DNA from: Flavobacterium cheongpyeongense
Lineage (GTDB): Bacteria > Bacteroidota > Bacteroidia > Flavobacteriales > Flavobacteriaceae
Reading direction: 5' to 3'
DNA: 64,000 nucleotides
Assembly: GCF_003202435.1 (NCBI RefSeq)
Contig: NZ_QJHK01000007.1
Span: forward strand, 124,001 to 188,000
Shown here: piece by piece, positions 53,779 through 61,859 of the stretch
How the letters are laid out: every line of letters starts with the position of its first letter
Numbering within the stretch: position 1 is the stretch's first letter
Position numbers and translations under genes: made by a program
Notes under the pieces: generated by a model
Told to the model about the DNA's origin: nothing
Database searches by the model: none
Seen by the model: only the letters and a program-made list of their open reading frames with translations

Positions 53779-55152
53779 TTACAACGAAACACCAAAAAAA
53801 CCTAGCTGGTCAACTTCAGTAGCACTGCGACCAAAGAAACCTGTAATTTGATATCCAGTTGGGACGATATAATTAAAAACATTGGATGTTTTTGATCCAA
53901 CTGCGATGGTTCTGTTTTGATTCGTCTTTAATTCAATATAAAAAATTCTAGTTTTACCATCCTTTTTTCCTGAACACATATTTACTGAATTTATATATTC
54001 ACCAGTATTTAAAACAAGTGATTTTTCGGTTCCTCCATTACCACCATGGGACAATGTGGTTCCATTAGACAGTACAAAACTAACTTTGTCAACTCTGTCT
54101 CCACCTCTCAAAACAATTTTATTTACCTTTGAAGTAGCCGATAATAATGTAATGTCCGAGAAAACATCGCCATGTGGACCTCCAAATAAATCACTAGCTG
54201 TGTAAAGATCATTTTGAGACCAGGCAAAATTAACTGCTGTTGGAAAATGGTCTGAAAGGGGCAATCCTGCTCCATCAACAAAAAGAGAATTATTGATACT
54301 GAAATCAGAAGCAGTAAGTGTAATTTGATTATTACTTTTGTAAAATATTTTATCTACTTCTTCGCAAGTATTTGTAATATTAGATGCATCACAATCTAAT
54401 GCAGGACTACCTAGTACAGGGATATTGTTATTTCTAATCAGTTTTATCCAAGCATCCGTCAAACCATTATTATCCATTAATAATCTAATATTGTCTCCCG
54501 ACCTAGTGTAACGACAATTAGAATCAAACATTAAAATTACGGCATTCCCATTTGATTTAATTTTCATATAATCAGAAAGTTGTGCGATATTTGATTTTCT
54601 TGCATTCAAATCAGCAGTAGCATCACCTGCATTTGGGTGAGCATTATAATAATCTACATAAACACCTTCTTTAAGCCGCAATCTCATAAATGTAAACCCT
54701 TTTGGAGTTAAACAATCAGTTCCATTACAACTGTTCCATTTAACTCTTTCAAAATCTACAAAGCTATATTTAGATAACGTATTCAATCCATCACCAAAAG
54801 GCACTCCTCCACTAGTAGCTGTACGAAAAGGATGGTTGTCGTTTTCATACAATTTTGCATGATAATTAAAATCTTCTTGAACATTTACAATATCATAATT
54901 TCTTATTAATTGGCCTATTTTGGCAGTGTTTGCATCCGGACTTGAACTAGAAATTATGGCAGGAAGACCCGCTACATTGTACGTTAGTGCCAAAATGTTA
55001 CCAGAAACTGCAATTCTAGCTGTTAAATTTGAAGCTTTTGGGGTACTTGAATTTACTGACAAGTCATTTGTTATCTCTGAACTATTATCGCAACTCAATA
55101 AAAGCAAACTTGAGACAAAAAGAGAAGAAATTAACTTAATTTTTGTTTTCAT
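53779..55152 (-). CDS. Lipoprotein: endonuclease/exonuclease/phosphatase-fold domain plus jacalin-like lectin
   Basis: The 457-residue protein starts with a lipoprotein signal (LLLLSCDN, Cys21). Residues about 48-315 are an EEP-fold domain in the style of bacterial sphingomyelinases and DNase I: LTYNVAGLP, VQEDFNYH, YNAHPNAG, LMFDSNC and LSDHFPTAV supply the Asn, Glu, His, Asp and Asp-His of the site. Four further cysteines (NSCNGTDC, LDCDASNITNTC) suggest disulfides. The last about 125 residues form a jacalin-like lectin: GGPHGDVFSD, VLRGGDRVDKVSF, HGGNGGTEKSL and GFFGRSATEVDQLGFFG. It would be a surface-anchored, sugar-directed hydrolase of phospholipid or nucleic acid. Confidence 0.82.
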   Translation of the reverse strand: MKTKIKLISSLFVSSLLLLSCDNSSEITNDLSVNSSTPKASNLTARIAVSGNILALTYNVAGLPAIISSSSPDANTAKIGQLIRNYDIVNVQEDFNYHAKLYENDNHPFRTATSGGVPFGDGLNTLSKYSFVDFERVKWNSCNGTDCLTPKGFTFMRLRLKEGVYVDYYNAHPNAGDATADLNARKSNIAQLSDYMKIKSNGNAVILMFDSNCRYTRSGDNIRLLMDNNGLTDAWIKLIRNNNIPVLGSPALDCDASNITNTCEEVDKIFYKSNNQITLTASDFSINNSLFVDGAGLPLSDHFPTAVNFAWSQNDLYTASDLFGGPHGDVFSDITLLSATSKVNKIVLRGGDRVDKVSFVLSNGTTLSHGGNGGTEKSLVLNTGEYINSVNMCSGKKDGKTRIFYIELKTNQNRTIAVGSKTSNVFNYIVPTGYQITGFFGRSATEVDQLGFFGVSL

Positions 55153-55285
55153 CTTTTAAAATTTAAATTACTATTTAACACAATTAATAATCACAAAACT
55201 AGAACTTTATAAAATTATATATGTTAAAAAAAAAACATTTAAATGTTAAACAACAAAAATATTAATACAATCCATTAACTATAGT

Positions 55286-55667
55286 ATGAACGAAAGAGGT
55301 AAAATTGACTTAGATTACTTTCTTTATGAAATTTCCGTTGGGAATACTATATCCAGAGATTACGTAATCAATGGTGATTATGACCAACGTATTACTTTTA
55401 ATACAAAAGCTCTGCAATTAACCAATAGCAGTTCACCGACCTGATAGCACTAGCCATTGCTTTGAATCCTAATAAATACAAGAGTCATTGTTGCAAAAAT
55501 TATAACTATTCTAGTGGTAGTATAATAGAATTTATTTCAGGACTATTTTATGGATTATTCCTAACGCTCTATTTGCTTTTAGAGTGGCACAATCAATGAA
55601 AAATTCCGACGAAGCAAAGAAAGAGATAGCAACCAAAATATTAGATTTCAATTCAAAAAAACAATAA
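55286..55667 (+). pseudogene. Frameshifted small gene, family unknown
   Basis: An ATG at 55286 opens a 52-codon frame (MNERGKIDLDYFLYEISVGN and on) that stops at the TGA near 55442. Right there a second frame carries on as LIALAIALNPNKYKSH and then SIIEFISGLFYGLFL, and a third frame near 55570 continues as ALFAFRVAQSMKNSDEAKKE to a TAA at 55665-55667. The three pieces fit end to end into one protein of about 125 residues with a hydrophobic stretch. Two frameshifts therefore appear to have broken a gene. I do not recognise the family. Confidence 0.55.
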
Positions 55668-55689
55668 AATAACTGTAAATCATCGAGTT

Positions 55690-55942
55690 AACGCCTCAGC
55701 CAAATGGAACAGAGTGATCCTCTCAAATATTTGTATTCCCGAAAACCAATAAAAACCCGAGTACGACACACTGACTTTGTTTTTTCATGTTTATACAAGT
55801 CATTTTCAAGTCTTTTGCCGCTCTGCTTTTTGGGTAGCAAACCAGGTTACTTTCTAGCAAAAGTTATTTTTTTGTAGTTTAAATCGACTATATTTACCCT
55901 AAAAATAACAAAAAACGGACGTTTTGAGAGAAACTAATGTTG
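55690..55942 (+). repeat. Dispersed leader repeat, copy B (longest)
   Basis: 55774-55942 aligns with copy A (52836-52996). The upstream part 55690-55770, with CCTCTCAAATATTTG and GAAAACCAATAAAAACC, aligns with copy D at the window end. The right end carries GTAGTTTAAATCGACTATAT, TAAAAATAACAAAAAACGG, GTTTTGAGAG and AATGTTG, and sits 80 bases before the preferred ATG of the next gene. Confidence 0.7.
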
Positions 55943-56022
55943 GTAAAGAGCTTGGAAAAAATATAAAAACAACTTATTTCCAACAAATAGAAAATCTTAA
56001 AAATAAAGTTGAATATATCAAA

Positions 56023-56496
56023 ATGGTTTCAAAAATTAATATTGCAGAATTTAGAGAACGTTTAAATAAAAATACAAAATATGGAAATCCTAAAATTAAA
56101 GGAACTCCATTTACTGTCTTTTTTATATCTGGAGAATCAAATAAAAGTTTTTATGGGACATATGATAAAACAAAATTTGAACTGACTAAAAACTCAACTT
56201 TATTTCCAGCACCATTTATTATTTTTGGCGAATTTAATTCAACTAACAATACTCAAACTGAAATAGTTTACGAAGTTAAACCTATTGGATTTGGATATTA
56301 TTGGATAAAGTATATGCCGGTTTTTGGAATCCTTATGTTTAATTTAATCCTTTTTACTGAATCAGCACCTTTGAACATATATACAATAATAAATCCAATT
56401 CTTTTTGGTTTTACCATTATTAGTCGTTTTTATATGTGGCGAAAAAAAAACATACTTATAACTAATTTTAAAAAAGTTTTTGAAATAGAATCCTAA
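56023..56496 (+). CDS. Small membrane protein, unrecognised
   Basis: The frame is open from a TTG at 55924, but that start lies inside repeat B. The ATG at 56023 (MVSKINIAEFRERLNKN) is preferred and gives 157 residues. The first about 90 are soluble and contain KGTPFTVFFISGESNKSFYG and FGEFNSTNN. Two hydrophobic segments follow (about 98-116 and 121-142), then a basic tail. I do not recognise it. It belongs to the group of orphan genes preceded by the dispersed leader repeat. Confidence 0.6.
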   Translation: MVSKINIAEFRERLNKNTKYGNPKIKGTPFTVFFISGESNKSFYGTYDKTKFELTKNSTLFPAPFIIFGEFNSTNNTQTEIVYEVKPIGFGYYWIKYMPVFGILMFNLILFTESAPLNIYTIINPILFGFTIISRFYMWRKKNILITNFKKVFEIES

Positions 56497-56539
56497 ATTA
56501 CCAAATCGTAATTACTTAAAAACCATACACTAAATAATA

Positions 56540-56600
56540 TACAATATTTACGCTGAAAACAATAAAAACCGGCGGTTTTGAAGATAAACTGATGTTGGCT
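56540..56600 (+). repeat. Dispersed leader repeat, copy C (short)
   Basis: TACAATATTTACGCTGAAAA, CAATAAAAACCGGCGGTTTT and GAAGATAAACTGATGTTGG align with the right ends of copies A and B. The left part of the repeat is missing. It ends about 30 bases before an ATG at 56630. Confidence 0.6.
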
Positions 56601-56671
56601 GTAACCAAAGGCGACCCAACAATAATTAAATGGACAAAGTAAAATTCTGATACCATCTTGACGAAGCAACA

Positions 56672-56974
56672 ATGCATTTAATTGACTTTACTAAGGCACT
56701 TTGCCAGAATGAGTTTTCAGATAATCTAAATAAAGACAGACTAGGCAGAGTGATTATCAAAAAAACAAGATGGAGATTAATGCATTGGCTCATCCCCTGT
56801 CACAATATACGCATTAAAATAAGTGGTTCTGAAAATAAAATTTCTTATCTAGCCCTGATGGAAGCGGTATCTCCCGATTTAGAAAACAAGGCTTTTGCCG
56901 TAGTTTTTCTTATCGGGAATTTAGCGGACAGCAGGACAAAAGGTACTGATGAAAATTTCTGTTTCTGCTTCTAA
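56672..56974 (+). CDS. Small orphan protein, possibly truncated by an in-frame TGA
   Basis: The 100-residue frame reads MHLIDFTKALCQNEFSDNLN and later RWRLMHWLIPCHNIRIKI, ending NFCFCF. I do not recognise it. In the same frame an ATG at 56630 opens MDKVKF, meets TGA at 56648-56650, and would then read YHLDEAT into this protein. Restoring one base would give a 114-residue protein starting just after repeat C, so a nonsense mutation may have damaged the gene. Downstream coding-like sequence in another frame (56975-57110) suggests further decay at the 3' end. Confidence 0.4.
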   Translation: MHLIDFTKALCQNEFSDNLNKDRLGRVIIKKTRWRLMHWLIPCHNIRIKISGSENKISYLALMEAVSPDLENKAFAVVFLIGNLADSRTKGTDENFCFCF

Positions 56975-57116
56975 TTAAAAAACTGCCAATCGAAACCCAT
57001 ACGGGAACGAAAGAAAACGGAGTACCGGCGAATAGTGCTGAAGCAAAAAACAACAATAAAACAGACTCTGTTACAAAACTAGGCTCCCAATTGTCGAAAT
57101 ATTCGGGTTATCAGCT

Positions 57117-57124
57117 TAACTTTG
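57117..57124 (+). promoter_or_regulatory. -7 box of the nitroreductase gene
   Basis: TAACTTTG followed by CA matches the Bacteroidota -7 box, 36 bases before the ATG at 57161. A TTG lies 23 bases upstream of it (57091-57093). Confidence 0.5.
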
Positions 57125-57160
57125 CAGTCTATAAAACTAAAAACGTTAAAATACAGTACC

Positions 57161-57760
57161 ATGGATATTTTGGAATTAATGAAAAAAAGATACTCTGCGA
57201 AAAAGTACAACGCTGACAAGGCTATTCCGCAGGAAAAAATCGAAGCTTTGAAAGAGGTTTTATACCTGAGCCCGTCTTCTATAAATATCCAGCCCTGGAA
57301 ATTTACCTTTGTACAAAATCCGGAAGTTAAGGCACAATTGGCTGCGGTTTCGATGCACAATCTCGAAAAAGTAAATCAGGCACAGCTGGTAGTGGTATTT
57401 AGTGTGGCTGATGATCTGAATGCTTTTCAGCAAATTGTCGAAACCGAATTACCGGAAGCCCGCAAAAACTGGTACAACCAAATTAGGGCAAGTAAGCCTG
57501 AAGCCGAAATGAAAACGTGGTTGTCTCAGCAGGTATATATCGCTTTGGGAGTTGGTTTGACGGCAAGTATTGCATTGGGTCTGGATTCTACCGCTATGGA
57601 AGGTATCGAATCTGATAAATACAAGGAAATCCTAAACATGCCCGCTTATAAACCTTTATTTGCAATGGCGGTAGGCTATGGTGCTGAGGATGATTTTAAC
57701 CGAATTGAGGTGACGCCAAAATCAAGGAGGCAACCGGAGAGTGTGATTGAGAGTATTTAA
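57161..57760 (+). CDS. NAD(P)H-dependent oxidoreductase, nitroreductase (NfsB) family
   Basis: The ATG at 57161 gives 199 residues starting MDILELMKKRYSAKKYNADK; an upstream TTG at 57122 overlaps the -7 box and is not used. FMN-binding features include RYSAKKY, LSPSSINIQPWKF and, near the end, AVGYGAEDDFN and KSRRQPESVI. Family members are FMN homodimers reducing nitro compounds, quinones or similar acceptors with NAD(P)H in the cytoplasm. It stands alone among accessory genes. Confidence 0.9.
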   Translation: MDILELMKKRYSAKKYNADKAIPQEKIEALKEVLYLSPSSINIQPWKFTFVQNPEVKAQLAAVSMHNLEKVNQAQLVVVFSVADDLNAFQQIVETELPEARKNWYNQIRASKPEAEMKTWLSQQVYIALGVGLTASIALGLDSTAMEGIESDKYKEILNMPAYKPLFAMAVGYGAEDDFNRIEVTPKSRRQPESVIESI

Positions 57761-58142
57761 ACAAACTGTCTCGTTCTAAAATAAGTTTACATATTTATAC
57801 TTAATCCTAAAATAGATTTACAAACCACTTTTAGTTCTGTTATTGGTTTACCATAAATAGGATTCTACGAAGAGTTCCTTATGAAAAGGCAAATGTCTCT
57901 TTGGGTATTTTTTTTTATATTCTTATTAATTCTAAATCTCTTAAAAGTCTCCATTCCTGAAAAGTACCAGAGTGGAGACTTAAATTACAAGACAAATTAT
58001 AGCCTTTGTAATCCCGGCTAGAAAACAATAGATCATTTAATCAATTTTAAATAATCTATCTGCATAAGCGTGGTTATAATCGCTTTATTTAGTTTTCACA
58101 AGTAAATAGGGATTAAGAAAAAGCTGTGATACTTATTCACCA
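57761..58142. other. Intergenic between nitroreductase and NagB-like gene, with hairpin
   Basis: No open frame is seen. AAGTCTCCA (57945-57953) and TGGAGACTT (57973-57981) form a perfect 9-base-pair hairpin with a 19-base loop; without a T-run it is a weak terminator candidate for the convergent genes. Confidence 0.4.
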
Positions 58143-59063
58143 TTAAATCTCTAAATTAGGCAAAACAAAAGATTTAGTATTAGGATGTAACCTTATCCAT
58201 AAACCCGGATTGGCATTTAATTGCTGCAATGCCTGATCTTTATCTGTACTTAGTTTAGTAGTAAGCACATTAGCATACGTTTGAATTTTGGCCGGGGCAG
58301 AGTCGGCATCTACTACTGACTGAACCACCTTTTTGGCCTGTAAAATAGCTGCCGGTCCTAAAGTGAGAATATATTCGGCAGAGCGGCATTCTTTTTCGTC
58401 ACTTTCATTTACAGGACTTCCGCCGGCTTTAAACTTATTGATGTGGTGTTCCAGAATACTACTTGATATTGGGATTACCCCGGCAATATGATGATTTTTT
58501 GCTCCGGAGAAAGGTTTGATATATGCCAGGTGCGATGCCTGATTTTCTTCCGGACCGTGACCGATAAAAAAGATATCCAAACCGCCTAACGCTTCTAATC
58601 TTGTCAAATATCCTGTAAGCGAAGATTCTAAATCTTTTGTATCTGTGCGCATTGGCGTGAAGCTTTTTATCTTTTTAAAAAAGGCATCGCCTAAAATACG
58701 CTCAAAATCCCTGACAAAACTAAAACCATTATTCATGCTTAAAGGTGCAAGTGCATCCTGAGTAAACACATTGAGCCTTGCGAGTAATTGATCCTGATGT
58801 GTTGAGTTGGCTAATTCGCCCAGTAAACGATGTAGTTCCTGGGCTCCTCTTCCGCCCAAAAGTGTAATATTAATATCTCCTTCTTTTGATGCTGCGGTAC
58901 TGTAAAGTTCATTTAACATTGCCTGACCAACCTCAGCTTCACTGCCATGAACCACGGGCGTTATGCCATAATCCGTGAAATTAAATTCCTGATCGCTCTT
59001 TTGGGACAACCAAACATTGCTGTTGTCTTCATCTCTTGTAAATGGTGAGTTGATTTTATTCAT
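58143..59063 (-). CDS. NagB/RpiA/6-phosphogluconolactonase superfamily protein
   Basis: The 306-residue protein follows the sugar-phosphate isomerase layout. NITLLGGRGAQELHRLLGEL replaces the usual glycine-rich GGxTP phosphate loop, NVFTQDALAPLSMNNGFSF corresponds to the region after the DE motif, DIFFIGHGPEENQASHLAYI resembles the GxGxDGHIAF block of glucosamine-6-phosphate deaminase (His kept), and YILTLGPAAILQAKKVV matches the LTLGIxTIxxAK helix. The catalytic acid residues are not at standard places, so the activity may differ. It is divergent from a Crp/Fnr regulator. I am moderately sure of the fold, not of the reaction. Confidence 0.6.
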   Translation of the reverse strand: MNKINSPFTRDEDNSNVWLSQKSDQEFNFTDYGITPVVHGSEAEVGQAMLNELYSTAASKEGDINITLLGGRGAQELHRLLGELANSTHQDQLLARLNVFTQDALAPLSMNNGFSFVRDFERILGDAFFKKIKSFTPMRTDTKDLESSLTGYLTRLEALGGLDIFFIGHGPEENQASHLAYIKPFSGAKNHHIAGVIPISSSILEHHINKFKAGGSPVNESDEKECRSAEYILTLGPAAILQAKKVVQSVVDADSAPAKIQTYANVLTTKLSTDKDQALQQLNANPGLWIRLHPNTKSFVLPNLEI

Positions 59064-59637
59064 GGTGCTATTTATTCTGATTGATTTTTATATAATAATT
59101 AGGTATACTTCCAAAATGGTTACATACAAAAACTTCCCAATGAGTACTAAAAATCAAAAGTACAAAACAACTTTTAAATTTGACATTGAAATCTAAAGGT
59201 CAGATCTGGGGTCTTACTTTTGAACATAACAACAAAAAAACTGTATTGGTAAAAGGTAAATAGCCTGCTCTAAATTTTCAAAAATTACCAAACTTCAACA
59301 CATTTCATTAATTCGCGACTTATTCTAAAAAGTCATCTTATGATTACCATAAAACCATTCATTACCAGAAAGATTTACATTACAAAAAACTACTATTTAT
59401 AATTTTTTACAGTAAAACACTGATAAATGCTTTAAAATTTCATTAAGAGGAATTATTTGTATACACCTGCTGCAGCAACAATAAATACTACGTATAAGCT
59501 TTAAAAAATTACCCAATACATTAAAATACTGGGGTTTGTATTATTTTTGCTCTAAAATAGGTTCTGATTATCTAATATTTCTATCTCATTTATAAAAATT
59601 ATAGTTGATTTTTTTAGAACCTCAAAAGAAGATTGTC
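59064..59637. other. Long divergent intergenic region with candidate promoter
   Basis: About 570 AT-rich bases lie between the divergent NagB-like and Crp/Fnr genes. No gene is seen. TATTTTTG at 59542-59549 matches a -7 box for the Crp/Fnr gene (leader about 80 bases), without a clear TTG partner. Confidence 0.35.
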
Positions 59638-60231
59638 ATGATCAATAATATTAGCGCTATACGTCAATTAATTTTAAGCTATATCGAAATTGATGATTCT
59701 GAGTGGCAATACTGCACTACACTTTTTAATATTGAGCAGATCAAAAAAAGAAATTTTCTTCTTGAACAGGGTAAGGTTTGCAGGAATGTATCTTATGTAG
59801 TGAGCGGGTTACTGCGAATTTACTTTGTGGACTATAATGGAGAGGAAAAGACATTTCATTTTTCTCTTGAAAATACTTTTGCGACAGATTATGAAAGCTT
59901 TTTAAAAGGCATCCCCTGTAATTTTTCTATTCAGGCAATGGAGGACACCATCGTTATTACCATTACGCTCGAAAAATTACAGAATTTTTATAAAAATGTC
60001 AGATATGGTGAAAAACTGGGAAGACTAGTTGCGGAAGATTATTTTTTTATTGTCAATGATAAAATAAAAGCAATTTACACACAATCGCCCATGGAAAGAT
60101 ATCAGGTCATGAATGCAAAATTTCCAAAAATTTTACAGCGCGTTCCACAACGTTATATTGCTTCCTACCTCAACATAAGTTCAGTCCACCTGAGCCGCTT
60201 AAAAAATTCTGCCACAGAAGACGAAATGTGA
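59638..60231 (+). CDS. Crp/Fnr family transcriptional regulator
   Basis: The ATG at 59638 gives 197 residues (MINNISAIRQLILSYIEIDD); a TTG at 59605 would add an unneeded leader. Residues about 10-130 form the cyclic-nucleotide-binding-like beta roll (FLLEQGKVCRNVSYVVSGLL), and the C-terminus holds a short HTH (QRVPQRYIASYLNISSVHLS). The usual cAMP-binding RxxS motif is not evident, as in many Bacteroidota members. The divergent NagB-like gene is a likely target. Two dyads just downstream (60271, 60308) could be operator sites. Confidence 0.88.
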   Translation: MINNISAIRQLILSYIEIDDSEWQYCTTLFNIEQIKKRNFLLEQGKVCRNVSYVVSGLLRIYFVDYNGEEKTFHFSLENTFATDYESFLKGIPCNFSIQAMEDTIVITITLEKLQNFYKNVRYGEKLGRLVAEDYFFIVNDKIKAIYTQSPMERYQVMNAKFPKILQRVPQRYIASYLNISSVHLSRLKNSATEDEM

Positions 60232-60270
60232 TAACAAATGTTATCAGATAAAATAATTTTCCTGTGTTTC

Positions 60271-60327
60271 TTTGTCCGGGAACAAAAGTAACGCATTGAA
60301 TCAGCATTTTTGTTACGGGCAACAAAA
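60271..60327. promoter_or_regulatory. Tandem dyads of the TTTGTnnCGGGnAACAAA type
   Basis: Site 1, TTTGTCCGGGAACAAA, is at 60271-60286. Site 2, at 60308-60327, has TTTTGTT and AACAAAA as perfect arms around ACGGGC. The two share TTTGT, CGGG and AACAAA, and their centres are 39 bases apart. They lie just after the Crp/Fnr stop and about 215 bases before the next gene. A dimeric regulator could bind both. Confidence 0.5.
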
Positions 60328-60541
60328 TGTTAAAAAAAAATTAAATTGAAGTGTATTATAACTAGATGTTATATTATATAAATCAATTATAAGGAAATTG
60401 AAATCTAATATTTTAATATTGTATAAAAAAAACATTTTAATTTCCATCTTAAAAAGGCACTTTAAGTTTAGTAAAAAACCTTACTCTCTAAACTAGGCTT
60501 TATTCTAAAAAAAGTGTTCAAAAACAACTATTTATCAAATT

Positions 60542-60940
60542 ATGTTTACAACTCTTACCTCTGATAATGTTCATTTTCGTTATGGATCAAAAAGCTGGAT
60601 TTATACTTTCGACGAAATTGAAAAATTAAGCCTCATAAAACAAGAAAAATCATATATCGTTGAGAATTTTGCTTTCATTTTCATTACTGCGCTAGCCTAT
60701 TATTTCATTATTTTTTCTGACATGATGGATCTCTATTATATAATTCCAACCATCTTATGTTATACCATTATAAGTATATTACGTTTTCATGATGCCTCAC
60801 AATTTGAATATTATGTATATGTGAAAGACATTTATAATAAAGAAACCAAAATCAAAATTAAGACTGCTGACAGAATTGAAATAGGCAAACATATTGACTT
60901 ATACTTGTCATTAAAGTTTAAAAAAATAGTAAAGCAATAA
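60542..60940 (+). CDS. Two-TM membrane protein, unrecognised
   Basis: The 132-residue protein has a soluble N-terminus (MFTTLTSDNVHFRYGSKSWI, YTFDEIEKLSLIKQEKSY), two hydrophobic segments (about 41-59 and 64-81), and a basic cytoplasmic-type tail with KDIYNKETKIKIKTADRIEI. The layout resembles small membrane-bound PH-like or YcxB-like proteins, but I do not recognise it firmly. It is followed after 26 bases by a 29-codon membrane peptide and then a 19-codon peptide and an XRE regulator, all in one direction. Confidence 0.6.
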   Translation: MFTTLTSDNVHFRYGSKSWIYTFDEIEKLSLIKQEKSYIVENFAFIFITALAYYFIIFSDMMDLYYIIPTILCYTIISILRFHDASQFEYYVYVKDIYNKETKIKIKTADRIEIGKHIDLYLSLKFKKIVKQ

Positions 60941-60966
60941 AATTAAAATCCTACAACAGATAAAAA

Positions 60967-61056
60967 ATGTTATATATAGAAATCCCCCAATACGATTATA
61001 TTTTAATAGGCGTAGCAGTCGTTTACGGTTATCTCATTACAACCAAAAAGAAATAA
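60967..61056 (+). CDS. 29-residue single-membrane-span peptide
   Basis: The short frame reads MLYIEIPQYDYILIGVAVVY followed by GYLITTKKK. It has an acidic and aromatic N-terminus, one hydrophobic span (about residues 9-24) and a basic end, the layout of a real membrane micro-protein. It lies 26 bases after the two-TM gene and 27 bases before the next micro-frame, and its A/T codon use matches the neighbours. The function is unknown. Confidence 0.45.
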   Translation: MLYIEIPQYDYILIGVAVVYGYLITTKKK

Positions 61057-61083
61057 AAACATTTTCAAAACCTACATTTATAC

Positions 61084-61143
61084 ATGTTTAAAGATTCAGC
61101 AATAAGGGTTGGTACATTTGTATTAATTCTTTTTGGGCTGTAA
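61084..61143 (+). CDS. 19-residue hydrophobic peptide
   Basis: The frame reads MFKDSAIRVGTFVLILFGL and stops at TAA 61141-61143, 20 bases before the XRE start. A charged head and hydrophobic tail resemble peptide pheromones or small membrane regulators. Such a short frame may arise by chance; the case rests on tight spacing between two genes of one direction. Confidence 0.3.
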   Translation: MFKDSAIRVGTFVLILFGL

Positions 61144-61163
61144 AATATCCCCAAAAACAGATT

Positions 61164-61553
61164 ATGAGTACTTCTTCTATAAAAAATAAAATAAAAAACA
61201 TTAGAGAACTAAAAAATTATACTCAGGAATATATGGCAGATCAACTAGGTATAACGCAGGCTGGTTATAGTAAATTTGAAAAAGGCAAAGCAGATTTGAG
61301 TTATAGCAAACTTGTTGAAATAGCACGTATATTTGGTCTCAGTGTCGAAGGAATTATTAACTTCGATACCCAAAAGTATTTTAATAGTTTTAATAATGTA
61401 AACGGAAATTATAATGGTAATATTCTCATAAACCCAGATAACCATACGACCTTAAATAAACTGTATGAAGATAAAATAGTTCTTTTAGAGAAACTTTTAA
61501 AAAAAACAGATTCAGAACTTAAACGTTACAAAGAAAAATACGGGGAATTATAG
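61164..61553 (+). CDS. XRE family HTH regulator with C-terminal coiled coil
   Basis: The 129-residue protein has an N-terminal XRE/Cro-like HTH (residues about 8-66: IRELKNYTQEYMADQLGITQ, then AGYSKFEKGKADLS). An Asn-rich linker follows (FNSFNNVNGNYNGN) and then a C-terminal coiled coil (LYEDKIVLLEKLLKKTDSEL). It is probably a dimeric DNA-binding protein. It ends the run of the two-TM gene and two micro-peptides, suggesting control of that operon. Confidence 0.85.
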   Translation: MSTSSIKNKIKNIRELKNYTQEYMADQLGITQAGYSKFEKGKADLSYSKLVEIARIFGLSVEGIINFDTQKYFNSFNNVNGNYNGNILINPDNHTTLNKLYEDKIVLLEKLLKKTDSELKRYKEKYGEL

Positions 61554-61859
61554 CCGTAATGACTCAAAAACAACACTGGCAGAGATTCTCCGTTTATTAA
61601 AATATTTTTTATCAAGTGAACAAATCCCTATAGTGTCTTTATAGCAGCATAAAAAAGAAGTACCTACCCCAGTATAAGACATTAAAATTCATAATTTTGG
61701 CAACAACGAAACAGGCATATCTCTGTTATAGTCAAAAATGATTTAAGTGTTTCATAAGTTGTTGGAAAAAATATCTAATCATTTGCAGAAAAATTCGAAT
61801 GCAATTAAACCTTTCATTACTAAGTGCAGTCTAACTTTTAACATTTAATTCTATTCGTT
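61554..61859. other. Intergenic before the hydrolase gene
   Basis: About 300 bases have no open frame and no strong hairpin. TAATTTTG at 61692-61699 fits a -7 box but is 160 bases from the next ATG and lacks a partner box. Confidence 0.3.

Noticed and set aside
55924..56022. Upstream TTG start for the gene at 56023
   Set aside because: The first part of this extension lies inside dispersed repeat B, which also occurs without coding capacity elsewhere.
52836..57000. Integron-like attC sites
   Set aside because: The repeat ends in TGACGTTG or TGATGTTGG, which only vaguely recalls a GTTRRRY core, and no matching RYYYAAC partner or integron integrase was seen.
57079..57360. Minus-strand frame over the nitroreductase start
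   Set aside because: It overlaps the promoter and the N-terminus of a recognisable enzyme and has no support of its own.
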